Of a stretch of DNA of 64,000 nt, positions 22,487 to 33,240 are shown piece after piece (position 1 is the stretch's first letter; each line of letters starts with the position of its first letter). The position numbers and the translations under genes were made by a program. A model generated the notes under the pieces. The model worked only from the letters and a program-made list of their open reading frames with translations, was not told the origin of the DNA and did no database searches. The stretch spans positions 35,199,828 to 35,263,827 of the forward strand of contig NC_079876.1 in NCBI RefSeq assembly GCF_029227915.1, read 5' to 3'. Source of the stretch: Hydractinia symbiolongicarpus (taxonomy: Eukaryota; Cnidaria; Hydrozoa; Anthoathecata; Hydractiniidae).

Positions 22487-22509
22487 GGGAGTACTTATTT
22501 TCTGCTACA
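22487..22509 (-). repeat. Ginger terminal inverted repeat, right
   Basis: Ends ...TTATTTTCTGCTACA and is the inverted partner of 18191-18213. It is preceded by an array of AGTACT palindromic words from about 22335. Confidence 0.9.
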
Positions 22510-22535
22510 CCGGGGTAATCGGTTTTTATTGTATT
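22510..22535. other. CCGG duplication (right) and right arm of target hairpin
   Basis: CCGG at 22510-22513 is the right target duplication. 22513-22535 is the inverted partner of 18071-18093, marking the other half of the interrupted fold-back element. Confidence 0.75.
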
Positions 22536-25500
22536 AATAAAATTTAAAAATTTTGTCGCAAAGAAAAAAAAATTCATTAGGAACCCTATTCGAAATATTG
22601 CTTGCGTAATGCATTTAACACCCGTGCACAAGCAATTTATCAGTGAACTTTTTTGTAATTGTGCTACAGTACATATAAATTATGTATACAATATTTACTT
22701 GTTCCATTCTTGGAAAGTTCCTTTGTTTTAACCCAAAACCACTTATAATTTTTTCCATTGTTCTCCTGCTTGTTAGTTTTTAAAATTAAATTACCATAGT
22801 ATTTAAAATTCTAATACCCGCTGAAAAGCAAAACATTTTAATTGTTTCGCAATTTAAAGAGACCCGGTTTATATATTCGTAATGTCTTTACATTCGTATA
22901 AAACATTTACGTTCCCTTTTCATGTATGCATTATGCATTATGTCGCAACTGTAAAACAATTTAAGAAATGGCGGATGTTTTATCATACAAATCTTATTAA
23001 GCAATTACATAACACATTTGACGCTCGTAACGTTCACGAGGAAGAATTTAAAAAAGAAGAATAAAGTGAAGAAGTGGAATCAAAGTGGACGAAGCCGGTG
23101 GTGGTTTTTTTCTGTACTATCTAGTAGTTGTTGCTTCAGAGTCTTTTATGTAAAAACATATGTCGTTTTGATTAACAGGAAAGTTTTGAAACAAATATAA
23201 TATTGATAAAAAAATATGGAGTATGGTACTTCGTAAAATTGTGTCAAAATATGTTCCACGTTTTTCTAAGCAAAAGATTTTTCGATTGTGCGCTTTTTCA
23301 TTCTCCTTTTACCTGCAAAAGTAAGCAAAGTCAGGTAACAGATCAAGTATTTACATAAAGTAGTTTAATTGTTTAAAACAAGCTATAAAAAAACTCGTAA
23401 ACACATAAGAACTGTGTACATCTTGGGGATCAGTATAATTATTTCACCCAAGAATTCTAAAGTACATGATATATCTTTATATATCTTTATATATCAGGGC
23501 ATGAAGGGCATAAAATGCACAACAACAACAACAACAAAATTTTGTGCAACAACTCATCTAATGAGCCCACTTCAATAATAATCACCCATATTTATGTTAC
23601 TATTGAAAAGAAGCAAAATTGTCTTGTAGAATACAATAAACATGCTTGGACAAGCAACCTGTACACTCATACAGGGAGAATGCAATGTGAGTAACAATAA
23701 GCTATGTTAGACTCATGTAACAACTGCATCCGCAATTTTAAACGTAGCAACATTCTAAAATCTAGCCACTTTTTTGTGACAACACATAATTCGTGTACGC
23801 ACAAGAACTGTGTACATGTTGGGGATCACTCTAATTATTTCATGTATTTTATGTGGTAGATCATATCTTTTTATATTGCCACAATGAAAAAGACGCGTTT
23901 GCATCTATATAATCTTAGAGTTACGATAAAATATCAGGCACAATTACGCATGACATGAATATCACAATTACAAAAGCTTTTCTAAAAGGCAATAAGCCGG
24001 ACACAGATTGTTTTTCGCACAACATCATGCGTTAAAACTCGTGCGCAAACGATTCACCTTTGCATTTAAGGAAGAAAGGTAGGAGATGCGCAATAACAAA
24101 ATGTTTTACTTTAAAATCCCAACTCAATTGCAATCCTCATTCTGACCAGAGAAACAAAACTTTTTACCAACCACTCTCCTATATTTTTTCGGTATTTTAT
24201 TTTTTCTATGAAAGTGTCAAAATACGAAGAGCTAGTATGTATTCTATTAAAGTTATTGCTTGGATAGTGATTTGAAAATGTACGGAATTTACAACAACAA
24301 AAACATTGCTCAATAAAAAAAACCGCAGCGCAATTGCACATATCACTCTTAGCGGTCGACCAGTTTCGATATAAACCACTTCGTAAATTACACCTCGAAA
24401 TACAATTTTAAGTTCACTTGCACAAACCATTAAATACTGGTGCGCAAGCAAGTTAAATTGTGTTTTATGTTTATCTTGCCGAATTTTACAGTTGATTTAC
24501 ATTATTTGCAATAGTGTCACAAGAATGCAACATACATCAATTTTAATACGCGAAGAGACACTAAATTGCGTACTGGAAATTTTATTTTTTTAGTACGCAA
24601 CACCGTTACAACAGTACTAAAAAATGAACGCAATCAATTTTGTTTCTGTTTTTTCTTTTGTTTTTTAATATTTTAGTATTAAACTTTTACTCACAACGAA
24701 AAACCCAATTACATAAGTTATTTGAGTGAATGTTGGCGTATTTACGTGTTTAATATATTTTTGAATTTTTTTGATTGTCACACACGCGGACGTTGTCTTA
24801 ATGCAAAAGAAGCTATTAAAAATTAAGCAGGTCTCAATGGACAAATATACGATGCGCCAATAAATGAAAGTTTTTGAATCCTGCGTGGTGTATTACAAAT
24901 TGGTACGCAATCAAGTCATCTTTGCCATCCGCAGAAAGGATACAAGATACACAAAGCACCAAAACAATGTTCTGTAATAAAACCTTAAAGGTAATTGCAA
25001 TTCCTGTTCTCATCCGAGTAATCAATATGCAAGATGCATAAGAACATAACTGTATTAAAATAAAACCCTCAATACCATTGCTAATCTAAAAAACCCTATC
25101 AATAACAACTGCCATCTTTTCACGTTTATATTTTTTAGGAAATTGCGCTTATACGTTTTCTGCGCTTTAAAAAGTTATAACTTAATTCTTTTCCTAATTT
25201 TGAAAAGTACTGTGACATTAGATCGCATTTTACATTATAGTTTTCATGTAACTAGAATTTTTTGTACGTTTTTGACAACATTTGCTTAAAATCTAAAGAA
25301 GTTTTATGACAATACTTGACATACCCATGATGTTTCTACCAGCTTACTTGCTCCGTATCGTCGTGATCTGTTATAAAAGAATGGAAGATCATTTCACGTA
25401 TCGAGGTCTGACATGTAAAACAATCAAATAACATTGCAACGATAGGATTATATCAATGAGATACATCATTACAGAACTTACATTTTTGTAAGTATTAGCG

Positions 25501-26263
25501 GAAGAGCTTAAGAGCTTCATATTATGTATGTATGTTTCTTTATTTAACGTTAATTCGATACTATAAAACAAATAGGCAAAGAAGTTGATCAGAAATATGT
25601 CTTGCGGAATAGAAATGAAATAAATTGCTTGTAGCCGCGTCTAGGAAATAAAACAATTAAAGTACTTTGTCGTAAATACAAGTGGATTATGACATAACCG
25701 GGCTCACATTGTCGTAAATATGAGTAACAAGTAGCCAAGTACTTGATGAAATGAGATACTTTGCCTGTAGCCAAGTTTAGAAAATGAAACAACTGACATA
25801 ATGAGAATATACAAGTGCAATATGTCATAATGAAACTTACATTAATGAAAATATGACTACTACTTCATGGTTTCTGCACAGCAGGTATTGCTTTGTTTCA
25901 TTTTCATCTAATACTAAAAAAAAAATAACCCAACTTTATTACAAACCAATTCTGAAACATTAAACAAAGGCAAAGCAGTTGATCAGAAATGTGCAAACTA
26001 ATATGTTTCTTGCGGAAAAGAAATGAGATAAATTGTTTGTAGTCACGTCTAGGGTCTAGGAAATAAAACAAAGTACTTTATGGTAATAATGCTATACAAG
26101 TGGACTTACATTGTTGTAAATATTGGTGGTACAAGTTGTGCAATATATACTTTCTTCTATTTCATATCATGCTAAAAGGAAAATGGCCGAACTTGTTTGT
26201 AACGTAATTCAAAACATCAATATATTCACACGCAAGTATTGTATTTTTTAATGTGGGACTTAC
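22536..26263. other. AT-rich DNA with many short local duplications, no clear gene
   Basis: Repeated local blocks: 23397-23490 and 23779-23880 (AAGAACTGTGTACAT, TTGGGGATCA); 25575-25680 and 25975-26080 (GTTGATCAGAAAT, CTTGCGGAA, GTCTAGGAAATAAAACAA); and donor-like ACAAT|GTAAGT or ACAAT|GTGAGC words at about 25700 and 26110. Some may be decayed or duplicated minus-strand exons, but no continuous reading frame could be joined. Confidence 0.45.
23013..23200. repeat. Dispersed duplicate of 27056-27200
   Basis: Shared words: CATAACACAT, TGACGC, CGAGGAAGAATTTAAA, GAAG(T)GGAATTA/CAAAGTGGACGAAG and TTGATTAACAGGGAAGTTTT-like. Both copies run in the same orientation about 4 kb apart, and the 23-kb copy carries an extra central insertion. 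Confidence 0.75.
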
Positions 26264-26290
26264 AATTAGAAGAATTTCGTAGTTCCTATA
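26264..26290 (-). CDS. Candidate 27-bp micro-exon
   Basis: Minus strand: acceptor CCGTACTCACAG, then 27 bases encoding YRNYEILLI, then donor GTAAGTCCC. Both splice sites are strong and the exon is phase 0 on both sides, like the larger coiled-coil exons upstream on this strand. It could be a 3' exon of that gene. Confidence 0.3.
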
Positions 26291-26629
26291 CTGTGAGTAC
26301 GGCTTGGTGAGTTTGATCAGATGATACAGGTGAATTAATACTTATGATACATTATGAAATTTGGATAATGTTGGATAAATAACACATGATAAAATGAAAT
26401 GAAATATGGAATAGATAAGTTAGCAAAAAACATAAAACAAACAAATAAAAGAGCACAGAATGAAATTTAATAAATTTTTATTTTTCTTATCCTCTCAAAG
26501 CCTTCGAACCCATCCACTTAGTTCCCTTAAAGCATGCCTTACACACCAAACATTGTCTCCGCTGTAGGGACCGGGATAGGCTGTGAAGCTTTTGGAGTTG
26601 ATGTGGGCCAAAACTGGATAGAATAAGGT

Positions 26630-27238
26630 GAAGAACAATGAATAGGACGGCGACGTGTTACACTTAACGACATAGAACGAACAAAATTACGCGACGGGAC
26701 AAACGACACTGGTGGAGACATCGACAATAACAAGGATGGAGACACTGATGGAGACACAGAAACCGACGTAGACGATGAAGAAGACCTTATTGGAGACCCT
26801 TAAAGAGAAGAGGAAGGAAGATTATGAAGCTGAGACAGAGATAAAGGTGACATGGAAGAAAGATTAGGCAAAGGATATTGAAACATTGAAGAAAAAGGAC
26901 CATGAATGGGAAAAGGAGTTGAAATACACTTAGGTGCAGGTGCAGACAAAGACTTAGAAGAACAAAAAGAAGATGAGGAAGCAGGGCATACAAACATTGA
27001 ATGTGACTTATGTACGTTGAAGCAAGAAGAGGAAGACACAGGACAAACAACCGATTACATAACACATCTGACGCACGCAACGTCGACGAGGAAGAATTTA
27101 AAGAAGAAAGACGAAGTAATGAAGGAAGTGGAATTAACGTGGACGAAGACGGTGTATGTCGTATTGATTAACAGGGAAGTTTTAAAACAAAAAAGTTTTT
27201 TAAAAAAAAGGAAGTCTAAAGGAATGATAACAGATTAA
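26630..27238 (+). other. Acidic, repeat-like open frames of uncertain status
   Basis: On the plus strand 26630-26802 is open and encodes a Gly-Asp/Asp-Glu rich run (GDTDGDTETDVDDEEDL) ending in TAA. 26906-27238 is open from an ATG and encodes an acidic-to-basic low-complexity protein with LEEQKEDEEAGH and KKKDEVMKEVEL. Part of it (27056-27200) is a dispersed repeat also found at 23 kb. No domain is recognised; it may be non-coding simple sequence. Confidence 0.25.
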
Positions 27239-27599
27239 GTATTTACATAAAGTAGTTTAATTGTTTAAAATATGAATCCAACATGCCTAAAAACCAGCAT
27301 ATAACAAAAAGGGAATACTTGGCAGGAAACGGAAAATAATACGAATTTGTAAGAATGGCATCAATTCTATAACACAAAAATATATTTACCGGTACTGTAG
27401 TTAATTTCTGTCAAAGTTCTTTCCAAAGAAAAAAAAGATGCGATTTAATTAGAGATAATACCTTTTGTAATTATTATTTTATGACTGGATAATTTTGTGC
27501 ATCCCAATCGCATAAATCTACGCGTTCTCTTATTAATAAGAAATAATCACAATGAACAATAGTTAAAAAAACGTTTTTAAATAAATCATTTATTAGTGT

Positions 27600-28650
27600 T
27601 GCAAATTAAAAAAGCTTATGTTTTTAAAATTATGCAGCTTTAAAAATTCATATAAAATATAAAGCCGAGCGTACTTGAACTAAGCATTTCACACGCTGCT
27701 ACCTCTCCCAGCTAATATAACTTCTGATTATATTATTATTCTGAACTTCAAAAAGCGCTAAAGTGGCAACGAAACGATTCAATAATCTAAATCCCTGCAA
27801 ATTTTGAAGAATGGCGTGTAATAAACGAGGTGTTAGGCAAATTTTGAAGAATGGCGTGTAATAAACGAGGTGCAAAAAATTACACTCTTTTTCTCACTCA
27901 CTTTTGGAGAACCTGTTTTTGAATAATTAATTTTTTATGTTGAATTTGATCTCTTTTTATTTTATTCCCTAAATCAGTATTTTTTGGCGGTAAAATAAGG
28001 TTCCCTCTGTAAAAAAACATCTTTAAATTAAAATTTTGTTTTCACGAGGAAACAGAGACAACACGAGAAGCTGTGTTTGTTAAAAAATGCTATGTTACTC
28101 GCGGTAAAAAAGCAATACCGCTAAAAACATTTTAAAGTCAATGTTGTTGTTTAGGCTGGCTTTATGTGCAATAAACACGTATGTTTCTATAAAAAATTCT
28201 GAAGTTAGTTCAACAGGTTTGAAATTTATCTTGTTATAAAATTTGAGTTAAAAGCAAACAAATACTTATAACATATCGAATAAATCACGAACATCCAATA
28301 GATGTAAGGTTCTTTTCTGTCATTTAAAGTTGTATTAAGATGCCCAATAATATATTTAAGTTCACCGCCATTAGCTTGACTTTTTTATATATTATAAATA
28401 TTTCTTATTTATTTCTTTGACAAAGTCCCAGCCAATATAATTTCTACGCTAATGAACTTACTTCAATATTTTGTTGTTGTTCGATTTGTTGTTTCGCATT
28501 ATTTAATTCTTTCAGAATCTTTTTATTGTTTTTCTGCAATTTATAAACACAACAGGAGTTATTCTGAATGTAAAAATAAATACTCTGTATACGTATAATT
28601 TAAAGCATTTAGCTATTTGTTTGTTACTAACTGTATGTTAACATCGTCTT
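27600..28650. repeat. Duplicated segment, copy 1 (with exon)
   Basis: Matches 30476-31400 in the same orientation over most of its length: AGCCGAGCGTA, ATTCTGAACTTC, GGCAACGAAACGATTCAATA, GAATGGCGTGTAATAAACGA, and the exon at 28462-28533 with its flanks. In copy 1 the block CAAATTTTGAAGAATGGCGT is itself tandemly doubled. Confidence 0.85.
28462..28533 (-). CDS. Coiled-coil exon, 24 codons (copy 1)
   Basis: Acceptor TTATAAATTGCAG, donor GAA|GTAAGT, 72 bases, phase 0 on both sides. It encodes KNNKKILKELNNAKQQIEQQ then QNIE, a Lys/Gln/Asn-rich heptad-like helix. It is the likely continuation of exons at 28873 and 29931 on this strand. A duplicate lies at 31199-31270 with 19 of 24 or more identical residues, and both remain open with good splice sites. 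Confidence 0.6.
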
Positions 28651-28872
28651 TAGCGCTCTAAAGTCGATGATCTTATTTTTTTGAAAGCTTTTTTTTAAAA
28701 AACAAAAAAACAAAAAACGTGTATTATCTTGCTTGGCAATATAATTAAGTAAAATTCTAATGCATAAGCGTTGACAAAAAAAAAAAAAAAAGCAGAATTA
28801 AAGTTCGTGATGCTCAATAAATGTAGCAACATTTTTAAGATTGAGGGCACAGCAAAAAGATAATTGCCTCAC

Positions 28873-28914
28873 CTCCATTTTCTTGATTTGGCTTTTTAAA
28901 TTCTCTTCTATCTC
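28873..28914 (-). CDS. Coiled-coil exon, 14 codons
   Basis: Acceptor TTTGAATTACAG, donor ATGGAG|GTGAGG, 42 bases, phase 0-0. It encodes EIEENLKSQIKKME, a clear amphipathic helix. In phase with the exons on either side. Confidence 0.6.
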
Positions 28915-29930
28915 CTGTAATTCAAAGCGATAAAAACTTCCACACTTTGTTGATTGGTGTAAAATTTATATATAACGTTCTATTTCAAACAACAACTTAA
29001 CGTTAACGGATATTCACATAGAAAAACACAGCCAAATGTATGGAAAATCTCTTGAGCTGATTGGTAAGACTATTACGGAAAACCATACTTAATTATATAT
29101 TCATTTTAATCATTTTATCCAATGTTATTTTTATTATTTTACCCAAAATTAACGTTTTTGTATATAGCTAAATTAAAATTTGAACCACCTAAGTCTTACA
29201 CAAGAAAATCCATGAATTTTAAGCAGAGTAAATTAAGCCGGCATCGATCAGTAAAACAAGCCGGCAAGAATTTCAACATAGATTGTGAACAAAAAATAAC
29301 CAACCAATCTTATTTTTGGAACATTTTGAATCTTAGTGTGTTAATAAACGTTAAGCAATAATCGGTAAAAGATTTAGTCGGTCGAAAATATAGTCAGTTA
29401 AAATGGTTTGTTGGCAAAAAACATCGGTACAAAGTATTAGTCCCAGAGCTAAAACTTGATCACTTTTGCAGATGGTTCAAGACGAACGTCTTTCTTGTTT
29501 TTATTTACATTGCTTCGTAAGCATAAGAAAAAATTAGATAAATGTTAAAACAGTAGCGCCACAATGATCAAAAAATCACAACTGTTCGTCCGAAGCCTAA
29601 TTTATAAAAACAGGAGTTTTGAAAATGAACCAAATGTAAATGTTATCTTACTGGCTTATTTGTACGCGTGTTTGCAATTTCAATGAACTTATAGAACTCT
29701 TTTATACTGGGTACTTATAACGATTAGTGAAGTATATTATGGACGGATGATGAAAAAAATATTCTACATTGTCGCTAACACAAGCAGCAAAACAAGTAAA
29801 CATGACATTTTAGAAAGGCTATCACACTTATCTTGGTTAGTCATTAAACTTAAAGTTTCTTTAAGGTATCTCTAAAAGAACTGGTGCAGTTCTGTACAGA
29901 GCTTCAAATCATTATTTTATAAAAAATCAC

Positions 29931-30005
29931 CTCCACGCGAGCCTCCAAAGCAGAAACTCTCTCCTCTTGTGTGCGCATGTATAATCTCAGCCATTCTGGT
30001 GCGTT
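29931..30005 (-). CDS. Coiled-coil exon, 25 codons
   Basis: Acceptor CTTATTTTCAG, donor GTGGAG|GTGATT, 75 bases, phase 0-0. It encodes NAPEWLRLYMRTQEERVSAL then EARVE. The balanced amino-acid use (Trp, Tyr, Pro, Met) makes chance unlikely. It joins in phase to FNCPENIHSWIA upstream and EIEENLKSQ downstream. A decayed copy of its first codons (NAPV then TAG) sits at about 31510-31535. Confidence 0.68.
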
Positions 30006-30126
30006 CTGAAAATAAGATAATTGGTATCAATATTACTAAGAAATACATTTATGACGCAAATGGTTAATTCATTGACTTTAAGTAAAATGATTTTTAATTA
30101 GTGGTAGCATATAGGGCACAATGTAA

Positions 30127-30298
30127 TCTCTATAATAATAGCCGTCGTCTGTCTGTCTCTGCGCGAACCCCCGCTAAGTTAGAAAATGATGTTACGGAAA
30201 CACGAATATCAAATGCGATATATTCTTATCCACTTTGTTGCCACGGGTAAATTCAAAGGACGGGCGAACCCGTGGATTTTTCCACGGGCAACGACTAG
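30127..30298 (+). mobile_element. 172-bp mini-Helitron
   Basis: Plus orientation: TCTCTATAATAATAGCCG start after host A (30126), end hairpin CCGTGGATTTTTCCACGGG then CAACGACTAG (to 30298), followed by host T. Both termini match the larger Helitrons in this window. The interior has no coding capacity but includes GTCTGTCTGTCT. This is a very small derivative still carrying both ends. Confidence 0.85.
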
Positions 30299-30301
30299 TT
30301 A

Positions 30302-30478
30302 TATATATAATACGGCGATATGGACAAAAATCAGACTAAGAAACAAGTTCTATAGCAGTCTGTTGTTTTTATAGCGTAATAGAACGCCTAGGGAATTGCG
30401 CGCGTAATGATGTAACCGGTTTTTATATGCTGGCTTCATACCGACTTAGAATAAAAAAAACATTGTCAAAATCTTGCA
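30302..30478. repeat. Dispersed repeat, pair with 16985-17155
   Basis: Same element as at 17 kb, including ATTGCGCGCGTAATGATGTA. It begins immediately after the mini-Helitron. Confidence 0.8.
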
Positions 30479-31450
30479 AATTAAAAAAGCTTATAAAAAA
30501 TTATGCAGTTTTAAAAGTTCATATAAAATATGCAGCCGAGCGTATTTAAACTAAGTATTTCACACACTGCTACCTCTCCTAGCTTTTTATATTTTATAAT
30601 TTTACTATTTATAGTAATTATATTTACTATACTATTTTTTAATTATATTATTATTCTGAACTTCAAAAAAAGCTAAAGGGGCAACGAAACGATTCAATAA
30701 TCTAAATCCCTGCAAATTTTGAAGAATGGCGTGTAATAAACGAGGTGCGAGAAATTAAACTTACTATCGAACACATGGACGTTTGGACAACCTGTTTAAT
30801 AATTAATTTTTTATGTTGAATTTGAACCTTTTTTATTTTCTAAATCAGTATTTTTTGGCGATAAAATAAAGTTCGGTCTGTAAAATATATTAAATGTTGG
30901 TAAATCAAAAGTTTGTTTTGACGAGGGAACAGAAACAACACGAGAAACTGTATTTGTTATTCGGATGCTTAATATTATATTTAAGATGACTTAAGTTCTT
31001 TTTGTCCTCGGCGATCATAAACTTTTTCATAGCCATTAGCCTAACCTTTTTGACAGTCACTAAAGCCAAAAACCAACAGCCGTTTCGTAGTCCCTTGAAG
31101 CTATTTGTTTGTTTATTAAACACATGTTAACTTCGCTTCTTTTGTAAACATATTTGACAAAATCCCAGCCAATATAATTTCTACGCTAATGAACTTACTT
31201 GAATATTTTGTTGTTGCTCGATTTGTTGTTTTGCATTGTTCAATTTTTTCAGAATCTTTTTATTATTTTCCTGCAATTTATAAATACAACAGAAGTTATT
31301 CTGATTTCAGAAAAAAATATTTTTTATACGTATAATCTAAAAATTTAGCTATTTATTTGTTACTAACTGCATGTTAACGTTTTTTAATGCTTGGCAATAT
31401 AATTAAGTAAAAGTCTAATGTATATGTGATGACAAAATATATGCCATATT
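30476..31450. repeat. Duplicated segment, copy 2 (with exon)
   Basis: The second copy of 27600-28650, containing the exon at 31199-31270. An extra AT-rich insert (about 30585-30640) and small deletions distinguish it. Confidence 0.85.
31199..31270 (-). CDS. Coiled-coil exon, 24 codons (copy 2)
   Basis: Acceptor TTATAAATTGCAG, donor CAA|GTAAGT, 72 bases, phase 0-0. It encodes ENNKKILKKLNNAKQQIEQQ then QNIQ, the duplicate of 28462-28533. Because phases match, it could be spliced in as an additional or alternative coil segment between the exons at 31653 and 29931. Confidence 0.55.
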
Positions 31451-31509
31451 ACCATATCAGAAGAAAAAAAGTAAACTATTGTTTATTACTTAAACTTTGA
31501 CGATCTACA

Positions 31510-31535
31510 AATTCTTGAATCTATACTGGTGCATT
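31510..31535 (-). pseudogene. Decayed copy of exon 29931-30005
   Basis: Minus strand: acceptor-like GTATGTTAG then AATGCACCAGTATAG, i.e. N-A-P-V-stop, matching the start NAPEW of the intact exon but with a stop. It lies beyond the clearest duplicated block, so the segmental duplication originally included this exon. Confidence 0.5.
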
Positions 31536-31652
31536 CTAACATACGAAGAAACAAAAAATGTTAATTTAGTAAAAAGAGGTAGCTACATGTTACAGACATG
31601 TAGCTCTATCTGTTGCACTGTCGTTGTACATCTATAAGTAGAAGTTACTTAC

Positions 31653-31689
31653 TGCAATCCAACTGTGGATATTTTCAGGACAGTTAAAA
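31653..31689 (-). CDS. Small exon, FNCPENIHSWIA
   Basis: Acceptor TTTTTATTTAG, donor TTGCA|GTAAGT, 37 bases, phase 2 in and 0 out. It needs two bases from the previous exon, which the exon at 32695 supplies (CT + T = Leu), and ends exactly in phase for NAPEWLRLY. The phase match on both sides is the main support. Confidence 0.6.
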
Positions 31690-32694
31690 CTAAATAAAAA
31701 AAAGAAAACAATATAATGACACATCAACGAAAAGCAAACAGAACCAATGTCAGCTTAACGCTGTTCGAAGTGATAAAACATAAATTTAAGAAGCAGTATA
31801 AATATAACATGTTCTGAGACGTTACGCGAGATCCGTGAAAGCAATTTTTTGCTAATTCCGTCGCTAAAATATTATCGACTAGTACAGCTCATAATACGAT
31901 AAGGTTTGGAATAAAGAAAATACGGACGTGCCATCCCAAATGATTTACATTTTATGATTATTGCTGTTCATAAAAGATTAAACAAAATTATAGAAGCTAT
32001 ATGCTGTAGTAAACAGGATACCTTTATGAAATGCATTCCAATTCCAAAGGTAAATCATGCAGACAGGAAAGTAAAGCTTACAACTTGATTTAATTTTCTT
32101 AAGTTTTTTTGGATAGATCATTTTAACTTGCTAATAAATTGAGAATAATATTGATTTTTTATCTGTAACAAGAAACTGATTTGAATTTTAATCACTTGAT
32201 CTATGCGTTGATTTAAAATTGTCATCGGCGATATGAATAAAAATTCAAAAAGATTTACTTCTGCATCAGGCAAAGAGAGCAATTTAATTGTTACTTTACG
32301 AAAAAATCGCCACCAATTACGACAAGTTTTTATTATTTTGGATTAGATGAATCAGAATTTCTACAGTAAATACAAGGAGTTCTACTCTGACTTAGAAGTA
32401 TTTGTATATTTATATATGTATATTTCATCATTACCTAATCTGGTGACAAATATATTTGTGTAATGATAAGGGTAAACATTACGTTTTACGGAAAAAGATG
32501 TTATTTAAGTAATTTTAAAAACCACGGTGCATGTTAAAGTTAATAACTGCTTTGTCGCCAAAACATATTTGCTCATATTTACATAAATATTAATCGTTGG
32601 GTTGCAAGAGTTGCAAGGGCTGTCTGGGTGCGTTTTCTCCAACCCTAGGTGTCCCTATGGCAGTAACAAAATATATAAAATAAGTAACACGTAC

Positions 32695-32742
32695 AGAACG
32701 AAAAATTCTTCTTCTTTTGGTGCATCGACACCTCTGTTGACA
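32695..32742 (-). CDS. Exon of the coiled-coil gene, 48 bp
   Basis: Acceptor ACCTTTTTAG, donor TTCT|GTACGT, 48 bases, phase 2 in and 2 out. It encodes VNRGVDAPKEEEFFV plus a split Leu. Two upstream tandem relatives (32949-32993, 33196-33240) encode VNEGVNPPVAEIID and VNESVNPPVAEIID in the same phase. Confidence 0.6.
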
Positions 32743-32948
32743 CTAAAAAGGTAGCATATGCGTAAATATATTTCAAATCTGGAATATTTTGTCTTGAGGT
32801 CTTAAAACAGTATTAAAAAACGAATGTAAAAACATAGGTATCCTTTCTATTGGAATCAAAAGCAGTTAATATTTTGTCTAAGTGTTTTAAATGCACATTT
32901 TTTCTCCCTATGGTAGTAGCAAAAATAGATACATCAAATAATACGTAC

Positions 32949-32993
32949 GGATCGATAATTTCCGCAACGGGTGGATTGACACCTTCGTTGACA
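32949..32993 (-). pseudogene. Duplicated exon with lost acceptor, copy 2
   Basis: Encodes VNEGVNPPVAEIID plus a split Pro, with the same donor GTACGT and phase as 32695-32742. The expected acceptor AG is CG (TTTTGTCG|TGTCAAC), so normal splicing in should fail. Confidence 0.5.
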
Positions 32994-33195
32994 CGACAAA
33001 ACGTAAAGTGTTAACACATATGTGAATCTCTTTTAAAACCATTGGTTAGAATAAATATATTCTATATTACAAGTATATTTTTATAGGTATCCTTTCTATT
33101 AATGAAACGCAGTTAATATTTTGTCTGAGTGTGTTAAATGCACATTTTATTTCCCTTGGGTAGTAGCAAAAATAGATACATCAAATAATACGTAC

Positions 33196-33240
33196 GGATC
33201 GATAATTTCTGCAACGGGTGGATTGACACTTTCGTTGACA
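33196..33240 (-). pseudogene. Duplicated exon with lost acceptor, copy 3
   Basis: Encodes VNESVNPPVAEIID plus a split Pro. It is part of a roughly 245-bp tandem duplication (about 32860-33110 and 33105-33350) and shares the AG-to-CG acceptor change with copy 2, so that change predates the second duplication. Confidence 0.5.

Larger units (their letters stand above)
18191..22509 (-). mobile_element. Ginger-type DNA transposon, complete ends, broken gene
   Basis: A 4319-base unit with TGT...ACA termini inside 23-base inverted repeats (18191-18213 and 22487-22509, two mismatches), flanked by CCGG duplications. Both subterminal zones (to about 18360 and from about 22335) are packed with AGTACTCC/GGAGTACT words, probably transposase binding sites. 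The single gene reads right to left from an ATG at 22260: zinc-binding and integrase core, GPY-like domain, acidic repeats, F-box-like segment, Ulp1 protease. Ginger elements are cut-and-paste transposons whose transposase is related to Ty3-type integrase. No reverse transcriptase or capsid gene is present, arguing against an LTR retroelement. Confidence 0.88.

Noticed and set aside
18191-22509. Ty3-type LTR retrotransposon because of the integrase
   Set aside because: No LTRs, capsid, protease or reverse transcriptase; short inverted repeats with TGT...ACA ends and a CCGG duplication fit Ginger.
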